A DNA stretch of 64,000 nucleotides from Polydactylus sextarius (GCA_016801845.1 CM028919.1:6650001-6714000), one strand, 5' to 3'. Positions 25,111 through 35,390 are shown, counted from the stretch's first letter. Notes: generated by a model from the letters alone, not told the origin. A program made the numbers and translations.

Positions 25111-26140
25111 AATAAAAGCATCACCTTTTATAAAGAGCTTGTTGTCTTCCTCACAGCTGCAGTAAAGACATCAGATTAAAACCGAAAAGATTATATGACA
25201 TCACCTCTTTACCAAACATGTCATCTCGATCATCTTCATCTGTTTCAGGTCTGTCTTTATTTTATGAAAGGGAATCAAGTTGAATTGACAGACAGTATTA
25301 AGGTAAAGATGCTTCATGTGTGCGTTACAATTTCCCCTGATGTCCCAACTGTTTAATGACTTTAGCCAAGAATTCTCGTAGCAGAATGAGGAAGTGACTG
25401 CTTTTTTTGTAATAACTGATGCAGAAAGAGATTTAGTGTCCATTAAATTTTTTTAAAAGGTTCAATGAATGCAACATTTAAAGTGTTTCCAGTGGGTGGC
25501 AAACAATCAAACCCAAACTATTCCTGTATGGAGAGTGTCCATCTGTAAATTATAGTGACAGATTCCACATCAGAGATGAGTCTGTGAACGCCGACACTCG
25601 AGTTTTTGATTCACAACAACAGAGAGAAAGAGAGAGAAGGAGAGAAAGAGAAAAAAAAGTCCCTTGTATTTTATAACATTGCTCCACTTTTAAATCAGAA
25701 CCAGATTTGTCCCAAACACAACAAATATTTCATGGATTCCCAAGAACACTTCATGGTATAAAATTAAAATAAAGTGAAACCACCCATTTCAGACGGCGTG
25801 TCAGATGGCTACCAATTCAATGAGCAAGTGACATAAAAAGAAATGTCTGTGCACTAATTGAAACATATCAGTAGCCTTAATATTCTTGTAGATGTCTTAA
25901 CTGTGAGTATATCAAAGTAAGGACACACTTCATTTCCTTTACGGGTGCCTACATGAAAAACAAAGCAGACAAATACAAATACTTCCTGTCTGCCCAAGAC
26001 CAGAAGGCGTTAATAATGTGTCTTTTCTTCAGCTTATTTTCCAAAAAAAAAAAAAAAAAAAGTCAAAATACATGCATAATCCTCAGGTGTCTCCCTTACT
26101 GTAATAATTAGAAGTACATTCAGAACATGAAGACACATGA
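25111..26140. other. Intergenic, no gene recognised
   Basis: Unique sequence with a GA-rich run at 25620-25660 and an A19 run at about 26043-26061. Confidence 0.5.
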
Positions 26141-26144
26141 GACG

Positions 26145-26500
26145 TGTTTAGTGAAGGTCACAAGCAATTATTCAGCCTGGTAAAAGCTGGCATGTCTCAC
26201 ATGGCACCGCTGCACGCCCTCATTAGGCGTGTTCTGCAGCTCAGAGTGGGTCTTGTGGCTATAAAAGAACTGAGCTCACTGCCTTCCAAGCCTCCTTTTA
26301 GCAGAACCTCACCAGCGGGAGCACAAAGAAACTACACATCACCACCTCTGGATCAGATAGGAGCAGACAAACCTTTTTTTGTAGAGGGGGGAGTGTGGGA
26401 GGAGGAGGAGGGAGGGAGAGCTCCTGCATTACTGAGGAATCGGTGTGTTTCTTTACAGGTTGGGCTTGGTTGGCTCTCAACTGGATAAACAGTGATGGGT
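26145..26500 (+). promoter_or_regulatory. Possible promoter or enhancer with TATAAAAG
   Basis: GGCTATAAAAGAACTGAG at 26257-26274 is a good TATA match in GC-richer unique sequence. GAAGGTCACAAGCAATTATT lies upstream. The 114-codon frame 26144-26488 has no known homologue that I recognise. There is no clear exon or donor downstream. Confidence 0.2.
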
Positions 26501-26631
26501 CCCCCCGTCCACCCTAACTCCTTCCTAATAATGAGCAACAGAGATTTATTAGCTTTTGGACTATATGTGAAACATTAGGTTTAATGTATTGAGTTTAACA
26601 TGACACTAAAAAGTGACATTTTCAAAAAGGT

Positions 26632-26662
26632 GGGCGTGGGGGGGTGGGGGGGTGGGGGGGGT
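26632..26662 (+). repeat. G-rich run, quadruplex-prone
   Basis: Four or more runs of at least four G separated by single bases. Confidence 0.7.
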
Positions 26663-27205
26663 GCAGAAGAGCTGCTTCATGCTTTCACTTAATGCATTTG
26701 TTTACACTATAGAACAAATACTTAAAGCATGTTTCTTTTTTTGCTGGCACACTGGTTTGGTCTTTATGGAAATATAAGGAACAGTGTGTTTTTTTTTTTG
26801 TACCAACACACTTTGTTTCAATCTTATAGCTGCATTTTGGTCCTGGTGTGTTAAATGTGAGCAATCTGGACCCCTGTCTAATAATTTCCATATTGAGCAC
26901 TGAGATCACTGAACTCACAAACACTAAATCAAAACCGTAGGCAAAAAAAAGTCTCTTCAATAAAACACTATGGTTCATCTAATTGAGGAAAGCAAATTGA
27001 AACCATGTCAAAGAAAAATATATACAGATTTTTCTTCTTTGGAAAAAATAGGAGAGACACATTTATCTGAACATGGTTACGGTGTTTACCTGATGAGAGA
27101 TGAGAGGCCAGTGTTCGGTCAGTATAAGTGCATCACAGCTACTAGATGTTTTGTAAATGTTTCTCTTGCCAGGAAGCCAGAGGGGCCTTGGTTGGATTAG
27201 GTCTG

Positions 27206-27206
<1 letters not shown>
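26663..27206. other. Intergenic, no gene recognised
   Basis: Unique AT-rich sequence with short T and A runs. Confidence 0.5.
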
Positions 27207-27270
<64 letters not shown>

Positions 27271-27282
27271 CACACACACACA
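27207..27282. repeat. (CA)n microsatellite, 76 bp
   Basis: A CA run with a single TG interruption at 27269-27270. (TCC/TCT)n-like sequence follows at 27422-27453. Confidence 0.97.
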
Positions 27283-27539
27283 GAGGCAAGTATCCATATG
27301 CATGTCTGCTCTCTTTAACATTTACAATATATATCAATGTATATCAAAACTATTTACTCACCACCTTCATCATTTCACACACACACCACCACATTCATCC
27401 ATCCGCGCACCAACACCACCACCTCGTCCTCTTCGTCTTCTTCCTCTTCCTCCTGTGTGACAATGAAAAATCAGACTTTTAAATTCGCCCTTAAGACTTT
27501 AAAGACAAAGCATACTTGAGGAAGCGAAGCCTTTGATGA

Positions 27540-27660
27540 CACTTAAAACCAGCATCAATATTTACCGACGGGGGTCGTTGCACCTTGCGGGTGTCAGGTG
27601 TCGATCGGATCAGTTCACTTGGGATGCGATCTTAAAGGCGATCTGGGATCAGATTCTTTT
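27540..27660. promoter_or_regulatory. CpG-containing block with repeated GATC words
   Basis: A short unique block ends in a T run at 27657. It contains AGGTGTCGATCGGATCAG and two copies of GCGATCT, plus a T-box-like half site AGGTGT. It may be a small regulatory element about 3.8 kb upstream of pax1. Confidence 0.25.
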
Positions 27661-27892
27661 TTTTTTTTTTTTTTTTTTTTTTACGCGTTGATGAAATCTC
27701 TTCATAGATTTATAGGATATCAATCAACTTACGCGGCTCAACAATAAACAATGAAAGTAAAATAAGAAATTACATTTTCAACAAAAAACAAGTTCGATCG
27801 AAATTATGCGACTTAATATGGGCTGATTTATTTTAGTTTTACTAAAATAAATTTAAATACACAGAAAAACACGTTGTCTTTAAATTGCCAAT

Positions 27893-27956
<64 letters not shown>
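27893..27956. repeat. (TA)n(TG)n microsatellite
   Basis: TA at 27893-27911, then TG at 27911-27956. A second CA/CAAA run is at 28029-28055. Confidence 0.97.
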
Positions 27957-27958
<2 letters not shown>

Positions 27959-28059
27959 CATCTTTTGGGATCAGTGTCTAATTTAATAATTGGAAGAGAG
28001 AAAATTTATCGATATAAACAAAATACACACAAACAAACAAACACACACACACACATACA

Positions 28060-29490
28060 TACATATAGGGAGAGAGAGAGGAGCATGTACTACCCTCTTT
28101 GGGATATAGTCCATAACTTTATAATGTGGCCTGTGCGTGCGTAATGGATGTAGCTGATAAAGTTTCAGCTCAACATCTTGTGTGAAAATCTATTGTTGTT
28201 TTAGACGCCGTTCAGTGAGACACCACACTGCACCACAGAGATTAAAAAAAGGAAGGAGAAAAAGAAGAAAGAAATGTGGCGCCGGCCATTTCAAAATGAA
28301 ATGATAAAAAGAAAAAAAAAAAAAAGCTGTGTACTTGGTGTTTGTGTTTATGCTGCAGTATTTATGTGGGCATATATTGTGTGAATACACCTCGCATCTT
28401 GGAAAAATGAGGGGGAGAGTTCTGCGTTGTTTTTGTTTTGTCACACATGACAAACCAAAGTCGACGGTTGCAAAAAAAAAAAAAAAAAAAAACGAAACAC
28501 CTGATGCACTGTATATAAACTGAACCAACGGCTGCACTTTTTATCTAAACACGTGCATTATTAATTTACAGATATTGTCTACCTTCAACGCCCTTTGATA
28601 CATTTCTATAGCCCACGTGTCAACTCTCATATATGGATGAAATAAAAACACAATATTGGGAGAAATTATTTAGCACATTAATATAATCATAGTTTCCAAT
28701 AGTCAAAGCAGACCCAGCGACCACGTTGTATTTTTGTGTGAATTCCCACTGTTTATTTAACCTACATAGCCTGAATTTACAGTGGAGAAAAACAAACTAC
28801 TGTCACGCACGTATTTTATTTATTTATCTATTTATTTTGCTTTTGATATCTTTAAACGATCTGAACGGCTGAAGTAGAATTTCTCAACCATAAGTCCAAG
28901 ACTAAGACGGTAGCCTACACATTTTAACTAATGAACAAATAAAAACTAGACAGGCTGTTGCAAATTTTACTCCATCGGTGCGACAAATAAATACATATAA
29001 TATCGCTTACTTTTGCAGTTTTCCAACGATTATCTCAAATTCAAGAGAGAGAGAAAAAAAGATTATAGTATGTCACTAAAAAACAACAACTCTGGATTTA
29101 AGCTGCGTCATATGATTCATACATTTACATAGAAAAAAATGTGTGAAAGTTCGTATTCAAAAATTTTAAAACTAGGATGCAGAAAAATTGCAGGCGGTAT
29201 TATCTCATTTTATATTTCATATATACATATATAGCTTTAGACGGTGACGCTGACTATACGCAATGTAAATATAAAGCGTAAATCAACAGTTTAATGATCA
29301 TGTTTAATGCAATTAAAAAAAAAAAAAAGAAAAAGAAAAAAAGGTGTGACTTGTTTTTGTCCTCCCGCCGGAAAAAGTGCAACAAGTCAACAGTGAGAAA
29401 GAAAGCGTGCTGTTGTGAAAGTACAAAAAACCATGTAATTCCTATGTTGTCCAGATGAGGGGAGTCCTGCCAACCGAGCAATGGGGGGAC
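28060..29490. other. Intergenic upstream of pax1, no gene recognised
   Basis: AT-rich unique sequence with A runs near 28312-28326, 28471-28491 and 29316-29342. Open frames here cross these runs and are not credible. Confidence 0.5.
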
Positions 29491-29496
29491 GACAGA

Positions 29497-29522
29497 GACT
29501 GACTGACTGACTGACTGACTGA
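29497..29522. repeat. (GACT)n tetranucleotide repeat
   Basis: About six GACT units, followed at 29564-29615 by (AC)n(AT)n. Confidence 0.95.
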
Positions 29523-29562
29523 CAAGCAGCGAGTGGGCAAGCGACAGCGACAGACAGAAAAA

Positions 29563-29563
<1 letters not shown>

Positions 29564-29615
<52 letters not shown>
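29564..29615. repeat. (AC)n(AT)n microsatellite
   Basis: AC at 29564-29604, then AT to 29615. Confidence 0.97.
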
Positions 29616-29940
29616 GGATGGATAGAGAGAAAAAACACAATCATTTCTATTCAGTAGTAAACAGATGGAGCTTCATCCTGAACATCAGGACATCCTACAT
29701 CATACAACATCCATGCAAATGCTGCATGCAAATAGAAAGATTTGTACAGGACAGTGTCTTGGTATTCTTACAAACGGTAAGTCCATGATGAAAGAATAAA
29801 AAAAAAATAGAAAGGAAAAAGAAAAAATGTCCACCACTAGTATTAGTACAACTTTAAAACAGATCTTTAAGCTCCACTGACCCAACATGATGCTTTCCAT
29901 GTGTCCTGTTCCCAGGTCTGGACGGTGAAGTGGCCAGGAG

Positions 29941-30056
29941 ACAGAGAGAGGAGAGGGGTGGGGAGGTGAGGTGAGGTGAGGGGGGAGGATTGGGGTGAGG
30001 GAGGGGAGGTTGAGTGGTGGTGGTGGTGTGAAGGGGTGGGGATGGGGGGGGGGTAA
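29941..30056 (+). repeat. G-rich tract upstream of pax1, quadruplex-prone
   Basis: More than 100 bases of G, A and T with almost no C. It includes repeated GGTGA units, GGTGGTGGTGG and a final run of ten G. The strand asymmetry and G-runs allow quadruplex formation. It lies about 1.0-1.2 kb upstream of the inferred pax1 start site. The minus-strand frames across it are Pro/His-rich artefacts. Confidence 0.7.
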
Positions 30057-31030
30057 GGACACTGCACCTTGTTACCATTGGGTCGACTGTTAAGTTTTAC
30101 AAGTCACGTTTTGCGAGCTTATAAACGATACCTTCTAAACTTGCACAGGAAACTCCGAAAACATGCTGTGATAATGTACGTCTCTGGAATCCAGTCGATA
30201 TCCCATAGTCTGGGAGCGCAGCGATCTACAGAGGTATCGATTACATGAGCCCCTTCCCATGTTTGATGCTCGAACACTGGCTTATAAAGACAAAAGAGAG
30301 AGAAAGACGGAGAGAGAGACTCAGGCTGCTTTGCTGTGGTGGTGAAATAACTCCTCATCTCCACTCTGTCCAGCACAACATTATTCAGTCATGTGTCATA
30401 TATGAACCACCATGAAGAAAAATATAACTGACATATTTTATACAAATAGACACTAATTGAGAATATATACGTTTAGTTTTTAACCAAAAATGACACCGTC
30501 TTCCTCAGATGGATCATTCTGGTATACCTTCAAGGAAAATCTGTCTTTGTTGATCTAAATTAATTATAAATCAAGTAAATTGTAGATGAATATTAGAATG
30601 GCTACTGTGACAAATTCGCCACAGACCACAAGTTCCCCTTTCCATATTTCATGAGAATCCACTAAAGTGATTAAAAAGCATTATTTCCATCAAAAAACTT
30701 TTTTCAAAGTGAGCGATGTCATTAACTTTAAATTACAGCCTCAGCTTTAATAATTCATATTCAATTGATGTTCCTCTCAGTGAGGTACACATTACCGAGG
30801 TCTTATATCAGCTGTAAAAAAGAAGGAAAAAAAGTAGGCTAAAAGTGGTTGGACTTTATTTTCGAGCTAAAAAACACTTCATGAAAGTTTATCCTTCACT
30901 GTCATCCTAGTGTATATCTTCTATGATATATAAGTCCTTACCAGAAGGCTGCATGTTGGATGAAACGTTTCCTTTTCTGCCACTTCCCCTATGCAAAATA
31001 ATCAAGGAGGGTGCGCGGCTCCAACCGGAT
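30057..31030. other. pax1 upstream region
   Basis: Unique sequence between the G-rich tract and the core promoter. Homeodomain-type words (TAAATTAATTATAAATC near 30557) and AATTGATG suggest regulatory content. No gene is recognised. Confidence 0.4.
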
Positions 31031-31039
31031 GGGGTTTGC

Positions 31040-31104
31040 ATTGGCTGACAGCGTTTCCAGCGCAGGACAACCAATGAAACCAAAGCAGAGGCTCGGCGTA
31101 TAAC
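31040..31104 (+). promoter_or_regulatory. pax1 core promoter candidate
   Basis: A reverse CCAAT box (ATTGG, 31040-31044), a forward CCAAT box (31071-31075) and a TATA-like GTATAAC (31098-31104) are spaced as in a focused promoter. A start site near 31125-31135 would give a leader of about 270 nt before the ATG at 31399. An octamer-like ATGCAAAA lies a little upstream, near 30992. The start site is inferred and not seen directly. Confidence 0.5.
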
Positions 31105-31127
31105 AGCGAAGATTGACGTGGAGGACG

Positions 31128-31398
31128 CGTCAAATTAATTCCAGCAAACTCCGGACTCCCCGGGATAACTTCAATTTGCTTTTATCGGATGAAGATCACT
31201 TCGGTGCAGTTGTACCTTGCAGTCACTTGCTTCCAGAAAAGAAAGGAGGCACAAGCTGTAATCGGAGGAGATCACTCTTTTTTCCCTCTTCTGGGGCTCA
31301 TTCCTCAAGTTCCCCCTTCCTTCTCTGCCTTCGCTCGGTCGCATTCAGCCATTTGAAGGGGCACCTCCGTTTCCCAGCATCTCGAAACATATAGGCAA
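31128..31398 (+). other. pax1: pax1 5' untranslated region (inferred)
   Basis: This is the leader between the inferred start site and the initiator ATG. It is pyrimidine-rich in its second half and contains one upstream ATG (31189). The left end is approximate and rests only on the TATA-like motif at 31098. Confidence 0.5.
31189..31356 (+). other. Upstream ORF in the pax1 leader, 55 codons
   Basis: ATG at 31189 opens a frame that closes with TGA at 31354-31356, 42 nt before the pax1 ATG. It is in the same frame as pax1, so a single stop separates the two. Its context is weak (C at -3, A at +4). It begins MKITSVQLYL. It could dampen pax1 translation, or it could be the remnant of an N-terminal extension like the one annotated in mammalian PAX1. 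Both readings are inference. Confidence 0.45.
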
Positions 31399-31402
31399 AT
31401 GG
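31399..31402 (+). CDS. pax1: pax1 coding exon 1 (ATGG only)
   Basis: The exon carries only the initiator ATG plus the first base of the glutamate codon, followed directly by a GTAAGC donor (31403-31408). Joined to AG at the start of exon 2 it yields Met-Glu-Gln-Thr-Tyr, the expected Pax1 beginning. Pax1/Pax9 genes share this habit of splitting the reading frame just after the start codon. The exon-2 frame is also open leftwards into intron 1, so this exon is easily missed. Intron 1 is 708 bp. Confidence 0.85.
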
Positions 31403-34400
31403 GTAAGCCTGAGTTACCATCTGCATGCTTCAGTGGCAGGGGGCTTATGGAAGCGTATCCAGACTAAACACGCCTGCGTAAAGACAGAAATAAGCATTTT
31501 TTTCCTTCTTCTCCATTATGTCCAAATCAAGGTCTTTTGGCGACAGCTTGTCAAGTTTATTTCACGGAGGATTTTTCCAGCTCTGGTGAGCAGACATCGC
31601 TGTCTGCGTAAAAGCTTTAAATCTTAAATGGAAACACACCACCAATTAAGCGTTTCTTGGAAGAGCTCTCGATGTCTATTCCTCCAGCTCGCCATTTTTA
31701 ATGTTGTGTTTTTTGTTTTGTTTTGTTAATTTTTTTTTTTTTTGTACGCTGTGATGGTGGAAGTTAAACCCAAACACACGCTTTACACACTTTTGTGAAG
31801 TTGCAAAAGAGCGGTTACCAACCGGTGGTTACCACTTTGTTAGAGGCTGGCACATGTTATTCAACTTCATAACCTCAGCGGTGTAAATTACAGGAGCTGG
31901 CCTGTGCCAAACGGGTGCAGGCTGAGCATTTTGAGGTCGACTTATCCCTTAATAAAATATCAATATAATTCGTTTAGGAAAATATATTTCCAGTAGATAT
32001 TGAGAATGTTTCAAGTGGAAATTATATTGTTACTGACTGTATTAGTTATAGTTGTTTACTCACGTCAAACAGTGCAAATATGTAACTTGTGTATCTGTGT
32101 TCTCCTGCAGAGCAAACCTATGGAGAGGTGAACCAGTTAGGCGGCGTGTTCGTCAATGGGCGACCTCTGCCCAACGCCATTCGGTTAAGAATAGTGGAGC
32201 TGGCTCAGCTCGGGATCAGACCCTGTGATATCAGCAGGCAACTCCGAGTGTCCCACGGCTGCGTGAGCAAGATTTTAGCGAGGTACAACGAGACGGGCTC
32301 CATCTTACCCGGTGCCATCGGTGGGAGCAAACCACGGGTCACGACGCCTAACGTGGTGAAAAATATCAGGGAATACAAACAAAACGACCCCGGGATCTTT
32401 GCGTGGGAGATCCGGGACCGGCTTTTGGCAGATGGAGTTTGTGACAAGTACAATGTCCCGTCGGTTAGTTCGATCAGCAGGATTTTACGCAACAAGATTG
32501 GAAATCTCTCTCAGCCAAACCAGTACGAGAGCAGCAAGCAGGCGTCGGCGCAGGCCGGGCTTTCCTACAACCACATATACCCTTATTCATACCCCAATAC
32601 CATGTCGCCTAAAATGAGCAGCCCTCCTGGAGTACCGGTGACGGCTGGGCATGTGAGCATATCCAGGGCCTGGCCTTCCGCGCACACCGTCAGCAACATT
32701 CTCGGCATACGAGCCTTCATGGATCCTGCAGGTGAGTAACTTTGTGTTCTGTGAGGAATCTTAGGCCTTTTCGTCTCAGTGTTCCAGCCCTAAGCTTTCT
32801 CGCGTTAAGATCTTATTAAACCTGTGGAGCTGGTTATCACATGTATTATTGAGTATGATGGATTCTCGTATCACTCCTCACAACCTGTTCTGGCACCAGG
32901 CAGGACAATATGTCCAATTGAACTTATACAGGCCTCCGTTTCAACATTCAGCCAGAAGGCAGCAAGGCCACTCTCAATAAGCCTTTTCATGGCATGATGC
33001 ATTTGCAAATACCGTGTTCACCTGCTATATCCCCACTAATCCCTCATGTAGTCATTACAGCCACCTTTTCCTCTACCTGTCTGGCGCTTTAGCCAGTGTT
33101 TTCATTCAGTGTTAAATTCCCTTCACCACAGTATTTATTGTGCCATGAAGGCCAGATTCTTTTCCCTTGTACATGTATGCTTGTAAATTATGTAAAATGA
33201 CATATCAATATGTCATTAAATATGTGTATATATTTTTATTTTTCCTAATTGAAAAAAACTGGACACCTCATTTCTATATGTACAAAAACGTCGCCCCCTT
33301 TTTACGCACAGGTGACAACAAATGTGCGGATTAAATGGGTGCAATGAACCTGCACGATTACTAATATAATTTATTGAATGGTCGAATTTTAAAGTTAAAA
33401 TAAACTGCTGTTGTTTTATTTCACAATTTATTTAATTTTTTTTTTGAATAATAAATTAAATACTGCGGCCTAATTTTGAACGCACACTACGAACAATTGC
33501 GCGCTTTAATAATTATAACAATTAAATAAGAAATTAAATAATTTATTTGTTTGACTAATATTAGAATATATTTTAGAATGTCTTATTGAAAATGAATTAT
33601 GCTTATTAATAGGCCAGGATGGTTAATAAATAAAATATTTAAATTTTAATTTTCACATTTAATTACGATGCTCCAAAAAGTGGCCATATTTTGTTTTGTT
33701 TTGTTTTTTTTTTTTAGCATGTATATATTGTGTTATGTTTTTAGAAATTTTACTTTTTGTCCATCTTTGACATGAAGTTATTGTTTTTAAATCAGCAATT
33801 GCTGGGACGGACGGATATCCACCAAAAATGGAGGAGTGGAGTAGCGTCAACAGAGCAGCTTTCCCAGCGGCTCACACAGTCAACGGGATTGACAAATCAG
33901 CCATTGATGCCGACATTAAATACGCTCAGGTAAAATATATATATACTATAATAAAAACTAACATAAATAAATACATAATCGAACATCTGCATCGCTTGTA
34001 ACTTCTCCACACGAGTGTGCACACTCAGTGCACTGCTTGATCTTCGCCATTTTCTTTTCTTTTTTATAGGAAACAGTCCCAAAAATGTTTAGTGCCAAAA
34101 TGGGCAGAGGCCTTGTGTAAATTATTACTCTCACTACAAAGGCCTGTGGCCGAGCTGTGAAAAGTTTCCATATCTGAGACACTCAAACGGAGTCACATAA
34201 GGCCACGAGCTTGTGTTGTGCTTCATCAGATTTTAACCCCCAGAGTATCAGATTAAATGTTTGCCTATATGTTAGGACTTGGGTGACAAACAGGAAACAC
34301 AGTTGTGTATACATAGTCCAATTAGTCTCATTTGTGGTAAATGAAATTATAGTCAGTCTTATGTATTCCTCAATTTGCTTCTCCCTACATCATAACCACG

Positions 34401-35390
34401 CTGACTCAACCTCCGAGAACCCACTGGTGTAGAGGCCACACGCCACTGTCACATACAATTATAAGTGTTTTACGTTTTAGGCTTGTTGTGCTTATTTCTG
34501 TCTTATCTGTATTTGCCTGCAGCCTTCCTCCACATTGTCCAGTTATGTCTCGGCGTGCGCTTATTCTCCCACTAACCAGTATGGGGTGTACAGCGGGTCA
34601 GCGGGCGGCTACGTGGCCCCGGGCCACCATCCCTGGCAGCCACAGAACCCGGCTCTGTCCCACCCAGGTGGCGGGATGGGTATGCACGCGGGTGAAATCC
34701 ACTCTCCGATGGCCTTCAAGCACCAGCAGGCCCGTGAAGGTACAGACCTTAATGAGTTGTACAACTTTAAGAGAAAAGTGGTGATGACAGATGATTAAAA
34801 TATTTTCTCTCTGGACTGAAGCTATTACTACTATTATCATTATTATTATTAATCTTCTTCTTCGTATTATTATTATCTAAAATATTTGGATCTCGTTCCC
34901 TCCCCCGCGCAATCACACTCTTGCGGAAAAGCACATGACCGCAACGAGTGTAAACATTTAATAAAAACCCAAATGACGTTAAATTACATGTCAATTATTA
35001 TTAAATATTAAGCTTTCCGGACTTGGCCAGCGTCAGGTCTTCAAGGTGGTCCCGAGGAGATTATATTTTTTACGCATATAAAATGAGGGGAATTATAGGG
35101 TTTATTAAAAAAAGAAATAAAAATAAAACAAAATTGTGTTTGTTAGTGTAATTGTGTGTTTTGGAATAATGTGTAGAGTTTAAATGCAGGTCAGATTGCC
35201 AGTCTCCAGGAGTGAGGAAAAAAAGATATATTTGGATAGATGATTTTCATACACAAGCCCAGTTTATATTTCTTCTTCTTTGTGCTGTGCAGGAGACAGA
35301 AAACCACCCAGTCCCCTGAGCAAGCAGCAGCAGCAACATGAAGACTTGAACAGTGTACATGGACTCAATCTCCCTACCTCATCATCATAA
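31399..35390 (+). CDS. pax1: Pax1 paired-box transcription factor, five coding exons
   Basis: Coding segments are 31399-31402, 32111-32731, 33796-33929, 34523-34739 and 35293-35390. Together they make 1074 nt, or 357 residues plus a TAA stop. All introns are GT-AG, and the phases (1, 1, 0, 1) keep one open frame. The paired domain spans about residues 5-131. The octapeptide HTVSNILG is at 193-200. There is no homeodomain, as expected for the Pax1/Pax9 class. The N-terminus EQTYGEVNQ, the segment KMEEWSSVNR and the tail beginning DRKPPSP fit Pax1 rather than Pax9, whose N-terminus is EPAFGEVNQ. Known family role: a nuclear DNA-binding regulator of sclerotome, vertebral and pharyngeal-pouch development that acts downstream of Hedgehog signalling. 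Teleosts carry pax1a and pax1b, and I cannot tell which copy this is. No other complete gene is visible in the window. Confidence 0.95.
31813..31834. promoter_or_regulatory. Symmetric GGTTACCA repeat in pax1 intron 1
   Basis: GGTTACCA (31813-31820) and GGTTACCA (31827-31834) flank the palindrome ACCGGT (31821-31826). The unit resembles an RFX half site, and the centre a Grainyhead-type core. The binding factor is inference. Confidence 0.3.
32111..32731 (+). CDS. pax1: pax1 exon 2: paired domain and octapeptide
   Basis: The acceptor TCTCCTGCAG ends at 32110 and the donor G|GTGAGT begins at 32732. The exon encodes residues 2-208 plus one base of codon 209. It contains the N-terminal PAI subdomain (GEVNQLGGVFVNGRPLPN and the helix-turn-helix around RIVELAQLGIRPCDISRQL) and the C-terminal RED subdomain (AWEIRDRLLADGVCDKYNVP, then SSISRILRNKIG). 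A Tyr/Pro/Ser-rich linker follows, then the octapeptide HTVSNILG. Compared with the usual Pax1 form, the linker between the two subdomains reads KNIREYKQND, which may mark a diverged paralogue. Confidence 0.95.
33796..33929 (+). CDS. pax1: pax1 exon 3
   Basis: The acceptor AAATCAG ends at 33795 and the donor CAG|GTAAAA begins at 33930. The 134 nt complete codon 209 (G|CA, Ala) and continue through residue 253 with IAGTDGYPPKMEEWSSVNR, then a stretch ending DADIKYAQ. This is the conserved Pax1/Pax9 segment (PKMEEWS...VNG...IKY) downstream of the octapeptide. Introns 2 (1064 bp) and 3 (593 bp) flank it. Confidence 0.93.
34523..34739 (+). CDS. pax1: pax1 exon 4
   Basis: The acceptor ATTTGCCTGCAG ends at 34522 and the donor GAAG|GTACAG begins at 34740. 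The exon encodes residues 254-325 plus one base of codon 326. The region is rich in Gly, Pro, Tyr and His (for example SACAYSPTNQYGVYSG) and ends at MAFKHQQARE. It corresponds to the Pax1 transactivation region. The frame stays open past the donor for 20 codons, to a TAA at 34796-34798. Confidence 0.93.
34740..34798 (+). other. pax1: Alternative C-terminal extension by intron-4 retention
   Basis: If the exon-4 donor is not used, the frame continues as GTDLNELYNFKRKVVMTDD and stops at 34796-34798. This would replace the DRKPPSP tail with a short basic/acidic one. It is seen only as an open frame. No transcript evidence is available. Confidence 0.3.
35293..35390 (+). CDS. pax1: pax1 exon 5: C-terminus and stop
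   Basis: The acceptor TGTGCTGTGCAG ends at 35292. The exon completes codon 326 (G|GA, Gly) and reads DRKPPSPLSKQQQQ and then a tail ending NLPTSSS, with TAA at 35388-35390. The DRKPPSP start and the short Ser-rich end match the known C-terminal exon of vertebrate Pax1. A second AG three bases on (CAG-GAG) makes a NAGNAG tandem acceptor. Its use would delete the glycine. Four glutamines in a row lie at residues 337-340. Confidence 0.9.

Noticed and set aside
29854..30078. Pro/His-rich minus-strand frames
   Set aside because: They are translations of the G-rich tract in several frames and not genes.
31113..31394. 93-codon frame in the pax1 leader
   Set aside because: It begins at a TTG and not an ATG, and probably lies upstream of the transcription start. 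The ATG-initiated uORF at 31189 is the better candidate.
32205..32495. Minus-strand frame of 96 codons across the paired box
   Set aside because: It is the antisense shadow of pax1 exon 2.
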